From contig MU839834.1 of the NCBI GenBank assembly GCA_030411725.1, forward strand, positions 1,178,001 to 1,242,000: DNA of 64,000 bases, read 5' to 3'. The translations under genes and the position numbers were made by a program. The notes under the pieces were generated by a model. That model was not told the DNA's origin. It did not search any database and worked only from the letters and a program-made list of their open reading frames with translations. Every line of letters begins with the position of its first letter. Positions within the stretch are counted from its first letter, which is position 1. Shown one piece after another: positions 34,196 through 44,935 of the stretch. The stretch comes from Echria macrotheca. Lineage: Eukaryota > Ascomycota > Sordariomycetes > Sordariales > Schizotheciaceae.

Positions 34196-35202
34196 CTAGT
34201 ACGCATTCGCCTTCGACCGGGTGACATTCGCCGGCAGATCGATATCGCCCCGTGCCGCGAACAAGAGCAAATGGTCCGGCAGCAAGTCTGGCTGGCCCTG
34301 TCCCGGGACACCACCACCCACCCCCGCCGCCTGTCCCTCCGGACCCAACGGCATCGCACCACCACCACCCGTCTTGAACTGTCCACCTCCCCCCTCCATA
34401 TCTTCATCCTCGTCATCATCCTCGTCCTCATCCTCATCCTCCTCATCATCCTCCTCATCCCCCTCATCAAGCGCCCTCCTCAGCCCAGTCCTCACATTCT
34501 CCACCCCCATCCTCCGCTCCTCAGCCGTATACGGATCCATAGCCTGCGTCTCGATATATTTTCTGATCGCCGTCTCCGCCGCATGCCTCACATCAGCCCA
34601 GTACTCATTGAACCGATCCGACGGGACACCCCCATCGTCGTCGTCGTCGTCGTCATCGACGTCTCCCTCAACCCCGTCACCATCGTCCTCATCACCATAC
34701 CCACCATACTCGCCGCCGTCACCACCATCCCTACGAGCAGCAGCCCCTCCCCGCCTCCTCGCCGGCGCGAGCTCCCTCGGATCCACACCAGCGGCCCGTG
34801 CCGCCTCCCTCGCCGCCTCGACGCGCTGCTCCATCTCGAGCTCGGGCTTCTTCCGCAGCAGCGTGGTGAGTATGCCCTCGTGCTCGCGCCCGGGGAAGTT
34901 GGTCGACGGGTGCAGCGCGAGGCGCTGGAAGAGGTGGGCGTTTTCCTTCATCAGGTCTTGGATCGACGAGATGCTTCGCTGGAGGATGGTCGTGGATGCT
35001 TGGAGGGATTCGCTTTTTTGAACAAGTCAGGTTTAGATGTTCTAGGGAGAGACAAACAAAAGAGGGCATACCGGGTCGGCAGCGGCTGTGCTGTCGCCAC
35101 GCTCTCGTGGAGACTCTGGAGGCTGCTCACGAGCTGTGCTAGGCGCTGGCGCAGCACGTCCAGTTGGCGGACCTCGTCCGGGGCGAGGCCGAGTGATGAC
35201 AT
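34196..35202 (-). CDS. med8: Mediator complex subunit 8
   Basis: Two exons: 35202-35072 and 35012-34196, phase 2; 315 residues. The N-terminus is helical (VRQLDVLRQRLAQLVSSLQSLHES). After the junction comes ESLQASTTILQRSISSIQDL, then HPSTNFPGREHEGILTTLLRKKPELEMEQRVEAARE, a strongly Med8-like block. Med8 sits in the Mediator head and contacts Med18/Med20 and TBP. The middle and C-terminal parts contain long Asp and Glu runs (D-rich near 165, E/D-rich near 240), far longer than in yeast Med8, and end in a Gly-rich segment with LLPDHLLLFAARGDIDLP. The C-terminal helix that binds Med18 may lie there. Confidence 0.88.
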
Positions 35203-35548
35203 GGCGGAAATGGGACTGTTTCAAAGACCTTTTTTGGACTTTCGATTGTTTGTCGGTGTTCGATTGACTGCGAAATGAGCTGGTAGCGGGATGTTTTTGT
35301 TTGTCTAACCTTGTGGTCGAGGTCGAGCAAGTTGGAGCTCTAGCTTGGTGTGCGCAATTGGCGGGGCATTTGGATTTGTGGAGTGGCTGCATTTGGCTAG
35401 CGCCGTTTTTTCTTTGGCTTGCGCACCTTGATGGCTCGAGAACCCATCTTACAGAAAGATACTTGGACTAACAAGGCTGAATATTCAATCACTGCCAAAA
35501 CAAAGTGCTGAACTTTCACTACTTATGCTTCGTATACGTCGTAACTAG
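35203..35548. other. intergenic
   Basis: 346 bases between the med8 start and the stop of the sulfatase gene (same strand). Leader and 3' sequence only. Confidence 0.65.
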
Positions 35549-37453
35549 CTATTGTCCATGAGACCCTGCCTGATCAACCAACACCGTGTTCCCCGTCGGG
35601 TTCCCGTACTTATCCACAGCCGGATAGCGAGCCATGCGTTCAAGATCGTCCAGCGGAATGTGAGAGCGGATGTACCTACACGTAGCCACGGTTAGCAATT
35701 ATTAACTGACACATAATGGTCACTCACTTTTCCCTCCCATCATCCTGCGGGTTGTAATCCCAACTCGTAAACTTGCCCTTCTTCAGGGCAGCCCAGACCA
35801 GCCGCCGCTTCCGTTGCGAGTGCAACACCTCCTCGGTGATCTTGTCGAAATCCCACCTTGCTTTCGCCTCTTCCTCAAACGCGTCGAAAACCACCCTAGC
35901 CTCGTCGTTCCCATCCAAGGCGAGAGCCTCCCGTTTCTTCAGCGTCTTGACCAGGTCATGGAGTTCCAACGGATCCGCTTCCAGGTCGTAAAGCTGCGAG
36001 CCATCCGAAGGGCAGGTGACGTATTTCCACTTCCCTCTTCGGATCATCATCAGTGGGCTAATCGTGCCTTCTCCCGTGTATTCTGCAATGGCCTCGTCAT
36101 GCCCCTGGCTACCCTTGAGATGCGGAAACAGTGACATGCCATCCATTGGAAGGGCCGCAAAAGGTTTTGTGCCAACAAGATCACACATCGTAGGAAGGAT
36201 ATCCAGAGTCGACACATTGGCCGAAACTCTGTGCGGCTGGAACCATTCTGGATATGACACCAAAAGGGGCACCCGAACAGACGGCTCGAAGTAGTTCATC
36301 TTGTACCTGTCGGGAGTAAGCAACTAGCAGCGGAACGCAGAGACCAAAGACTCACCAGAGTCCTCGTTCGCCGAGCATGTCGCCGTGGTCACCGCTGAAA
36401 ATGATGATCGTGTTGTCATCAAGTTGGCATTGCTTCAAAACGTCCAGAAGCTTGCCAACACAGTCATCGACATAGCTCACGGCGCCATAGTACGCTCTCC
36501 TGGCCCGCTTGATCTGCTCATCACTAAAATCCTCGTCCCACAGGTCACAAACCTTCAGCAGGCGTTTGCTATGGGGATCCTGGTCTTCTTTGGGAATCTT
36601 GACCTTGGGTAGCTCGATGTCGACATCCTCGTAAAGATCCCAGTACTTTTGCTGAATAGTGTAGGGATCATGGGGGTGTGTCAATGATACCTGTGGCGAA
36701 CTTATCAGCCTCAAGATGCTTCTCAGACGCACGCTAACCAATCGGGAGGCATCTCTAGTCTCAGTTTAGCGGCCGTTGGGGAGGGCTGCATACCGTCAGG
36801 CAAAAGGGACGGCTGTCTGGGCCCGCCCTTACATGATCGTACAGGAACTGGGTCGATCGGTACATGACTTCCTCGTCGTAGTCTAGCTGGTTGCTCCTGA
36901 TGCAGACGCCGGCCTGCAGAATCGAGCTCGCATTATGGTACCACTCGAGCCGTGTGTCCGGTTCGTCCCAGTTTACGACCCAGCCAAAGTCTCCGGGGTA
37001 GATGTCCGTGGTCAGGCGGGTCTCGTAGCCGTGGAGCTGGTCCCCCACGAAATGCATCTTCCCCGCCAGCACCGTGTGGTAGCCCTGCAGACGCAGGTAG
37101 TGTGCATACGTGGGGATGTCGCTAGAGATCTGCGTCGCGTTGTCGAACGCCCCGATCTTCATCGGCAGGAGCCCTGTGATCATGCTCATCCTCGATGGGG
37201 CGCATAATGGCGAGGGACAGTAAGCCGAGTCGAACTGGACAGCTTTTGCTGCCAGCGCGTCCAGGTTGGGAGTCAGAATCTGGGAGTCGGCGTTGTACAT
37301 CCGCAACATAGGCGCGGCAAGCTGGTCCGCCATGATGTACAGGATATTCGGCCGCTTGCTTGGAGCGCCCCCATTCACATTGCCGTTCCTAGCGGCATCT
37401 GTAGCCCGTCCCGGCACTGGCGAGGCCGGCATCGAGTTGAGGTCTGGCGACAT
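35549..37453 (-). CDS. choline-sulfatase-type sulfatase
   Basis: Four exons: 37453-36794, 36690-36356, 36306-35728 and 35675-35549; 566 residues. RPNILYIMADQLAAP at the N-terminus gives the metal-binding Asp43. CPSPLCAPSRMSMITG has the C-x-P-S-R sulfatase signature with Cys84, the residue oxidised to formylglycine. VSLTHPHDPYT and FSGDHGDMLGERGLW provide the other metal and sulfate ligands. The C-terminal KKGKFTSWDYNPQDD and the following short exon match the C-terminal element of choline sulfatases (BetC-type). Such enzymes release sulfate from choline-O-sulfate, a fungal sulfur store and osmolyte. No sulfur or choline gene lies adjacent. Other fungal sulfatases (aryl) differ in this C-terminal part. 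Confidence 0.88.
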
Positions 37454-38689
37454 TCTCTCACCTACTAGGTAACTGAGCACGTGCGTGGGGGACAGTCAAT
37501 CCTCCAAGTCCACCCCAAGGAGAGAGCCCAGCGAATAGCCCAGCTTTAACTAACGTAACAGACCCCCGCGAGGCACGACGGACAATAAAGTCTTGGCCCT
37601 TGGTGTCGAAGGTTCAGTGGTTGGGTCGTATGTCGAAAGCGTCTAGGTGCAGCAGACTTGGATTGTGTTGGCTGTCAAAACCTCGAGCTAGTTGTGGACG
37701 TTGGTGTTTCAACGTGGAGAAAGAGGAGGCCACGGTTAAACGTCAGAAAGACGAAGTCGCAATAGCACGCAATCGAGTTGACGCAATCTTGGTAAGCTGT
37801 CGCGATGGCGCCATTGAGAGACGGGACGAGCAAAGAAAAGGCGGGCGGTTCCCTATGCGATTCCATAGGAACCGCCCTTTATGGCTGAGAAGGGAAGGCG
37901 CATTATCATGTAAGGGGTTGCTGCTCGGAAGCAACCCGGTCGCCGACCCACAAGCCATTTCGCCATTGGGGCTAAGCTCGCTGGCACCCGACTGCCTCCG
38001 TGTTCGGATCACAGACGCACAGTCGAGACCGTCGAAGCGGTGAGGGATCCCTGGGCGACGACGACGACTCGATAAAAAGATGGAATCTTCCCCCGGATTC
38101 CTCTGCAGGTGCATATCGGCAAATTGCCAGCCGCCTGATAACGCTTTTCTCGCTGCGTCGGCCGGACCTCCACGACTCGAGAACGACATCTATTTTGTCC
38201 CGAGAGCCGGCCTCGACGCCTCGTTTCGTGCAAGCATTCCCCAGACTTTCCAGCACCATGGCCTGCACTTGCAGCCAAATGCGGATGGGACCCCGTCTCT
38301 CGGGTACCGGCTGGTGTTCGCAACCGCTTCCCGAAAGTGTCCACGGGGCCATCGGAAGATGAACTACGCTTCTGCGTCCGTCCCGACCGGCTGCATCCGC
38401 CAGCAGCCATACCAAATAGCTCCGGGTGTAGGGTCGAAACGCCGTCTCGCTGTGATGGGCTGCGAGGGCGACATGTCTTGACCACCTGACCAGACAAAAT
38501 TTCGTAATGGCGACCAAGGCATTCGTCGGCTGCAAGTTAGCAACAAATATCACCATTCTCGTTGGGGCACTTGTGAGACTTTGGGTTGCAGATGGGGAAA
38601 TAAGACATTATGATTGATCACCAATGGGTGAGATACACACCAGTAAAACTGTCCAACCCGGAAAGAAAAAAAACATAACAAACCCGGCT
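37454..38689. other. intergenic
   Basis: 1.2 kb between the sulfatase start and the stop of the MPU1-like gene. Stop-free frames (37972-38556 -) show no domain. A strong hairpin is listed separately. Confidence 0.55.
37843..37877. repeat. inverted repeat (hairpin)
   Basis: Left arm GGGCGGTTCCCTATG (37843-37857) and right arm CATAGGAACCGCCC (37864-37877) pair over 14 bp with one bulged C, around a 6-base loop. It lies about 390 bases upstream of the sulfatase start. Confidence 0.85.
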
Positions 38690-39599
38690 CTAGCCGCGGC
38701 GTCGGGTCGTGGGTCCCTTGCTCCGCGGCGTCGCCGTCGACGTGGCTGACGACGCTTCGATAGGGGTTTCCCTTTGCTTTCCCTTCGCTTTGGCCGATGG
38801 CGTATTCCAGTAGTATACCATCTGCAGAGCCAGCACCAGGTTCAGCGAGAATCCGGCGATGTACCCGTACAGGATCAACTTGTCGTCGACCTCCTGCAAC
38901 GTCGTGAAGATGCGGGACAGGGAGCCCGCGAGGTAGTTGAAGACCTTTGCAAAACTCGCGTGTCAGTTTTAGGTTTAGTATACAAGATAACGCGCAACTT
39001 ACAGCGAATGCGCTGAGCTGTCCGGTGCCACCCTCCTGCCAGATGGCGACAATCTGCGGAAGCTTGCTGGCGACACTCATGACACCCGCGCCGGCCTGGA
39101 GATAGCTCAGGGTGTTCATGTCCAACAGACCCTCCCCGAACAGTGTAACGGCGCTGGCGGCGAGAGCAGCAACAAACAGTGCCGCCAGGGTCGCCCTGCC
39201 GCTGTAGTTCAGGACGAGCACCGAAATAATGATGTTCTGGCCCATCACCAGCGCCGTCTCGCCGTAGGTGCTAAAGGGGAAACCATTCCGGTAGTTGTAG
39301 GCGAGCGAGATCAGATAGCTGCTGGTTTCGAGGAGGTACGAGAGGAAGGAGATGCCGCTGGCCGACTGCGAACCCACGAGCTTGAGGATCTGCGGCACCT
39401 TGACCACCGAGGACGCGCCGATGATGCCGATGCCGAGGCCCTTGCTGATGGCGAGCTTGAGGCACTCCGAGTCGGACGGGTCGATGTCAAGCAGTAGTGT
39501 CTTATAGCAGGACTCGCCGATGATGGAGACGCCCAGGTCGCGGATGGGAGCCGGCAGGTTGTGCGTCACCGGCTGCAGGGCCGATCGGAGCGCGTCCAT
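38690..39599 (-). CDS. MPU1: MPU1-like PQ-loop protein (dolichol-phosphate-sugar utilisation)
   Basis: Two phase-0 exons: 39599-39003 and 38944-38690; 283 residues. Two PQ-loop repeats are clear: SSVVKVPQILKLV (Pro69-Gln70) and ASKLPQIVAIW (Pro181-Gln182), each within a set of three hydrophobic helices, about seven in total. The SASGISFLSYLLETSSYLISLAYNYRNGFPFSTYGE segment matches MPU1/Lec35. In animals this ER protein is needed to use mannose- and glucose-P-dolichol for N-glycans and GPI anchors; the role in fungi is inferred. The polar C-terminus (SATSTATPRSKGPTTRRRG) ends in a basic stretch. A long frame continuing upstream has no ATG before 39599. Confidence 0.88.
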
Positions 39600-40399
39600 G
39601 GTGAGAGTTTTGGCGGTGCTGCGGATTATCGTCGCAGATGGGGTGTGCGCGCAAGTTGACGCTCTGTAGTCTCTACGGTCGACGCGAAAATCGGAGGTCC
39701 AACAGGTTTCTCCAGTCGATTTGAGGAGGACAGCTGTCGGAGTTGCGCCCGGCTCAGCTTCGGTGAATCTGCCAATCCCAATGCAAAGCACGAGCAGACG
39801 CGAGTCGCAGCGATGAAATCAGCTGAAAAGGACCCACATTTACCGATTACACAGCTCCAGAAGATCAAACCAACACCACGGAGTTTTCCACTGGCAGACC
39901 AGGCGGGATGCGGATTGAGGTCTCTAAGAGGCTCACCTCTCAGTTGTCTCTTGATTTCTCCATCAGAATCTCTCTGGTTCGTTCTGGTATGCCTGCGACT
40001 TACCTTGGTTTGAATGGCATTACGCTTCTGAAGGGATGGAAATACACCGTAAATCGCAACTATTGACACACAAAAAGGGGGGAGGCGCCCACGCCCTCCG
40101 CATCTGCCCAAGACCTGGAAGCTTATGCTACCACTGCTCGGGATGCTCTCGATGGAATAGGTAGCTATGTTACATGTCCATAAAAGCCCACGACCGACCG
40201 AATGTGTTCCGTCCCATTCCCGCTCATCAAAACCTTCCCTGACGCCGTCGACCTATTGAAGTAGAAGATATGCCGTCGCGGAACAAAACGCCGGTTTGCA
40301 CAAGCAACACATACCGCCCAATTTCCGCATGAAACCCCAAGATTCGAACCATTGTCCTCCAAGCCAGACCAGCCGCCTCGCCCAAGAGCCCCTTCCCGT
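39600..40399. other. intergenic
   Basis: 800 bases between the MPU1 start and the stop of the chromodomain gene. The open frame 39626-40111 (-) is domain-free. Nothing else seen. Confidence 0.6.
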
Positions 40400-41522
40400 C
40401 TAAGCCTTCGCCTTCGGCTTGCGACCGGGCCGCCCTCTCGGCTTCGGCGCCGCCGCAGGAGCAGCTTCTGTCTTGATTCTCTTCTTCTTGGCTTCGAACG
40501 CTTTAACAAGCTCAGTCGCGTGAGAAAGATTCTTTCTGGGCTCCCACGTGTTTTCCTCTGACGAGTACCCCTTCCACTTGACCAGATACATGTGCTCCAT
40601 GGTATCTGCGTCGATCTGGGATTCCACGATGGCCTCTACCTCAAACTCGCCACTAGGAACTACGCCGTTACTAGTAGCACCAGTTTTCTTGGGGCGACCC
40701 GCTCTTTTGGGTGCCTTCTCTGCCGGAGCCTGGTTTGGAGTTAGTCGTAATGTTTACGTGAGCAAGGAGGTCATGATACTGACCGTTTCCGAGCCCTTGG
40801 GACGGCCACGTTTTGGCTTGTTTGCCGCCTTTAACGAGAGGCGCGCGCTTGCGACGAGAGCAGTAGTCCGCGCAGGCCGGCCTCTCTTGGCGGCGGGCTT
40901 GGTCTGGGTCTCATCGTCCTCGGCTTTTCGCTTCCTCCCGGTACTCTTGGCCGGCGTCGCTGTTTTGGCCGAGGGTTTGGCTGCTGGAGTCGCTGATGCC
41001 GATCTCGAAGGCCGGCCACGCTTTTTTACCCCCGAAGCAGGCGTCTTCATCACGCCGTCAGCCTCACCCATATCGGCGACCGGAGCAGGCATGAAGTCGT
41101 CTGCTTCTGCGCCCGACTCGCTCTCTAGGGCTACGACTGTTGGAGCCGAGGCACCCGCGCCAGTAGGCTCTGGCTCGTCTTTGCTGGTCACAGAGTTAGT
41201 AGTTGTCAAATGATCGAGTCCGTTGAAGAGAAAGATATGTGAGACCAAGCCAACTAGTCGCATGGCAGCAAGACCGGATTTCAATGAGATCGCAGCATTT
41301 CGTGGCTCAGAATGAGAGCATATGCAGCGCGGTTGAAATGGATCTCAAAATTTGGGGGGGAGGGGGGTGGTAAAATGTCGCAAATCGAGACAAAGCTGCA
41401 AATGGAGAAGGAACGAGCGCAGACCAGCGCGTCCGAGATAGTTGGAGTGGTACGTACCCAACGAGGTCGCTTTGGACGAATTGATAATCCTCTTCAAGAG
41501 GCTGGTCAAGATCATAAGGCAT
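40400..41522 (-). CDS. AT-hook and chromodomain protein
   Basis: Three exons: 41522-41458, 41183-40784 and 40729-40400; 264 residues. The long first intron (274 nt) has an ACTAAC branch point; the second begins with GTCAGT. After a short acidic start come three spaced AT-hook-like motifs (KKRGRPSR, AKRGRPAR, PKRGRPKG) and a fourth related KRAGRPKK, in a Lys/Ala/Thr-rich linker. A chromodomain follows (184-238), with VKWKGYSSEENTWEPRKNL; Phe184, Trp207 and Tyr210 sit where HP1 has its methyl-lysine cage. A last AT-hook (PRGRPGRKPK) ends the protein. No chromoshadow domain is present. Probably a nuclear chromatin reader that also holds AT-rich DNA; target mark unknown. Confidence 0.83.
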
Positions 41523-42298
41523 GGTTGACGGAAGTTTCGGTTTAGAAGCTCGAGGTCGCTGGATGTACGTGGTACAAAGCAAAGCGTAGTAGTGCAGCTA
41601 TTTGTGTTTGGACTTTTTTTCCGTTGCCGGCGCGTAGAGCAATCGCGACGCGACAACACCTAGAGGGCGTGCTGTGTCGCAAAGTCAGCAACAGTGCAGA
41701 GAGGGTTGGAGAAAATAACATAAAAACTAGGAAACTAAGAAACATACGTCTGCAGCGAATTGATCGGTCGGCTAGTCCTACCACACAGCAAGTCGCGAGA
41801 TACTTGACCGATCGCAAGGCAATAAGGCGTGTTTTGAGGAGGTTTGCGACCTGGAGATCCTTTGGGTGGGTGATGCTATCAATCTCAACGCCGTGGTCCG
41901 TGCCCTTGTGAGATTAAGCGCTCTCCCGGTGACAACCGTCAAATTTTGGAGTGGAATGGCTAAAGAAACTATGCCCAGTACTTCTATGACCCGAGAACCT
42001 CCAAGTCTCTCTCCGCATGTCTCCAGTTTGTTTATTTTTGGTTGTATGGCCTCAGTATTTGGCCGATTTGACCAGGTACCGGTAGTAGGTCGCTCAATGA
42101 GTGACCATTCGCCAATTCGCTTTCGATAGGTTGCAAGGCAGAGCAATAACGATTAGAGACATGCATTCAACCACCCAACACCCAGGAATGTCCAAAACAG
42201 CGGCATAGTAGACAGGAATAAGAAACGGCACATTGAGGCTACCGAGACAAAAGACAGACAGTTCCGCCACCTGGAGAACACCAGAACGCTGTTCAGTT
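41523..42298. other. intergenic
   Basis: 776 bases between the chromodomain gene start and the ric8 stop. No credible gene or repeat. Confidence 0.6.
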
Positions 42299-43964
42299 TC
42301 AGCCTTTAGTCTTGGAGGAATTACCCTTCTCATCTTCGTCATCGTCGTCCTCATCATCGTCTAGTTCTTGGAATCGTCCTTCTTGCACTGCCTGCTCCAC
42401 AGGGTTTTGGACGCTCATCACCCCAAGCTGCTTGATCCTGCAGCGCGTGTCAGTATCAGTAATGTTGCAACGGCCATCGGTACTCACCTCTCAAACAAAA
42501 CAAAGAGTCTCTCAGCTTCCCGTTCCTTCTCCGCGTCTGTCATATCCGGCAAGTCCGGCAGGTTCTCCCTGTCCAGAAACTGGCCGGTGATTGGGTTGAA
42601 GGCTCGTCCACCAGCTCCTTCAGCGCCTGCTCCTCTGTCGTCGCCTGGTTTGGACATCTCAGGGACAGGTATATTGTTCTGGAAGAGAAAGCCTGACGCG
42701 AAGCCGTACCCGACATTTCTGACAAAGATCTCGGCATTTTTATCGGACATATCGAAGAGAAGATGCAGGATGGCGTTCCTGAGCTCGGGGGTCAGTGGAT
42801 TTGTCGAGTTTCGAAGCAGTCTCGCGGGGAGATTGTCGCCCTGTCCCAGGACACCTTGTCTATCCTCATCGGTAGGGAGGAGTTTGCTCTGCATGGCCTC
42901 CCGAACGGGTGCTGGCGCGTGTTCGTAGAGCATTGATATCACGCAAACTAAGGGCGTGACCGTGTGCTCAAGTTCACTGTCGCCGTAAGCCTTGGTTGAC
43001 CGATCGAGAAGGTCCACAAGGCTGTCGGCAACGCCGGTTGGCTCATCATCGGGGTAGAAGGCCTTCTCAACATCCTTCCCGTTGAATTTGAGGTTCATTA
43101 GAGCGTTGATCAGCGAGGCGAAGGGCGGATCGAGTGGCTTCTGCGCCGACGGTGGGCTGATATTTCGAAGAAGCGTGATGATATGCGGGATACCGGCCGA
43201 GAAAGATTCAACTCTCTGTTTACAGAACTGGGTGACGTTGAATACGAGCTTGAGGGTTTCAACCAGCGCCATTTCTTCCATTGGGTCAGCCTGGGAACCG
43301 TTGCTTCTCGGAACGCTGGACCGCTCGGCATGTCTAGCGAGATTCCCAACTACCGATGCAGCAAGCCCATGCTGATCAATGAGTTTCTGGAGGTCGATAT
43401 TGGTGCCATAGGTCGTCAGGAAGATCAATCTCGAGATCAAGAACTCGTCATCCCGATTGTCGTTCTTCAGCTGACTGCAGGCCTTTGCCTCAGGCACGAT
43501 GTCGACAAAGATCTGGCGAGTTTCCGGTTTCAATAGGAGAGCGTTGCAGAGGACCCTCAACGCATTTCGAGAAGTCGTTGTCGAAGGGTTGTTGAATGCA
43601 TGCTTCGTCAGTGTCTCGATTCCCTAGGAAGGTTCAGTAGTTTTACAGAGCAGACAAGACAACGGTAAACCTTACACGCCGCGTGAATATTGGATCTGAA
43701 TTCCTTGGATCACGACCATAGATCTTGAGCTCCTCCAGCGCTGCATCACGCTCTGGCCGGGATATTAGCCCGACAGCCCCGGCTCTGTGGTTGGGAAGTA
43801 ACTTGCCATTCTGCGGGAGCTTGTTGGATTCGAGGTCCTGGGCGAGCTTGTCCAGCAAACTTGATACAGCATTGAGTTTGGCTTAGGGAGCCTGTTAGCG
43901 GGCATTGAAAGTCGACAGCTATTCAGACCTCACCTGGGCCGTTGAGAGTGCCGAAAGCAGCCAT
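42299..43964 (-). CDS. ric8: Ric8/synembryn, G-alpha exchange factor and chaperone
   Basis: Four exons: 43964-43934, 43881-43676, 43623-42488 and 42437-42299; 503 residues. Armadillo-like helical repeats run throughout. Characteristic stretches are TKHAFNNPSTTTSRNALRVLCNALLL, FLTTYGTNIDLQKLI, ETLKLVFNVTQFC, DPPFASLINALMNL, LVCVISMLYEHAPAPVREAM and NPLTPELRNAILHLLFDM. The last part has FNPITGQFLDRE and EREAERLFVLFERIKQLGVMSVQNPVEQAV, as in Ric8. In Neurospora and Magnaporthe, Ric8 acts on heterotrimeric G-alpha subunits in growth and development; this follows from family knowledge. The acidic C-terminus (ELDDDEDDDDEDE) fits the known acidic tail. Divergent from RIF1. Confidence 0.93.
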
Positions 43965-44935
43965 GTCGGAGCAGCGGGGCCTGGCGCAATCGGAGATATT
44001 GTTTGGACGGCAGTGATGCAAATGGAGTGAATTGGTCGGAAGCAAACCTTGGACAGTTAACGGCCTTCACTGGTCTGGCAGGTGACAGCGGATTTGAATT
44101 GTTTCATGTCAAGATGTCTCCGGCCCGTTGGACACGATCTTATTTGGTGGAAACGTTAATCCAATACGGAGGGGCACTGTGTCTATCTAGCCCACGTGCC
44201 TTTGAAGAAAGACTGTTGATTGACGCAAAAGGCACTATTCAGTGACATTTACGGCTCCATCGTCGCTACGAGATTTTCATTTGTATTTTCTCCATAAGCG
44301 CGAAAGGGCTGTCTTCTGGACGGCATGGGTAGGCAAAGTCTCTCGATACCTTACTACGATGTACCTTCAGGATGCGTCTGTCATGCACGCGCCTGGGCCG
44401 AGAGAGAGGTGGAGACTTGGCGACAGCTGCCATCACGGGCCTCCCCATCACGCGGGTCCCTTTCCTGAGAGCATCCAAATTTCAGTTGGTTGGGAGGCTG
44501 GATTGATTTGTCTCTGGAACCTTGTGGACGCGTTCACGCCAAAGTGTGGGGTCAACCCGGGGCGGGGATCCGGAAAAGTGGGTCTCGTTAAAGAGCTGGC
44601 GCGCCTCGACGCGAGTGAACGGGCCACATTTGGCCAGTTCCCAGGGCGACCTCGCGACCGCGTTAAAAGTCTTAGTTAATTGCTTCCTGCCCACTCCACC
44701 ATCCCGGCGACTTCAGAGGTGCAATTGCTGTCTGTCTTTTCGCATTTTCCTGCTCTCCATCAACCCTCCCGGCCCTTCTTTGGCTGTCTCGTCGATTTCC
44801 TGTGTTTGGTGTTTTTCCTCCTTTTTTTTTCTATTTTGCTTTTGGTTATAAATGCGCCAGCGATCCCGTCGTGCGAGGTGACGGTGCAGCAAGTCTGCAC
44901 CCCTTTCCAGGAAGTAGTCTGCCGTGGAGCGCAGA
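43965..44935. other. divergent promoter region ric8 / RIF1
   Basis: 971 bases between two start codons. T-rich leader-like sequence precedes RIF1 (44750-44850). Frames here are short and domain-free. Confidence 0.6.

Noticed and set aside
34271..35278. 335-residue and 266-residue frames antisense to med8
   Set aside because: Ile/Leu/Ser-rich products of the Asp/Glu codon runs read backwards; no domain.
37972..38556. 194-residue - strand frame beside the MPU1 gene
   Set aside because: Overlaps several other frames, no domain, and contains no ATG-linked leader typical of neighbours.
40325..40350. GATTCGAACC, a reverse-strand tRNA B-box look-alike
   Set aside because: T-stem has mismatches and no cloverleaf could be built.
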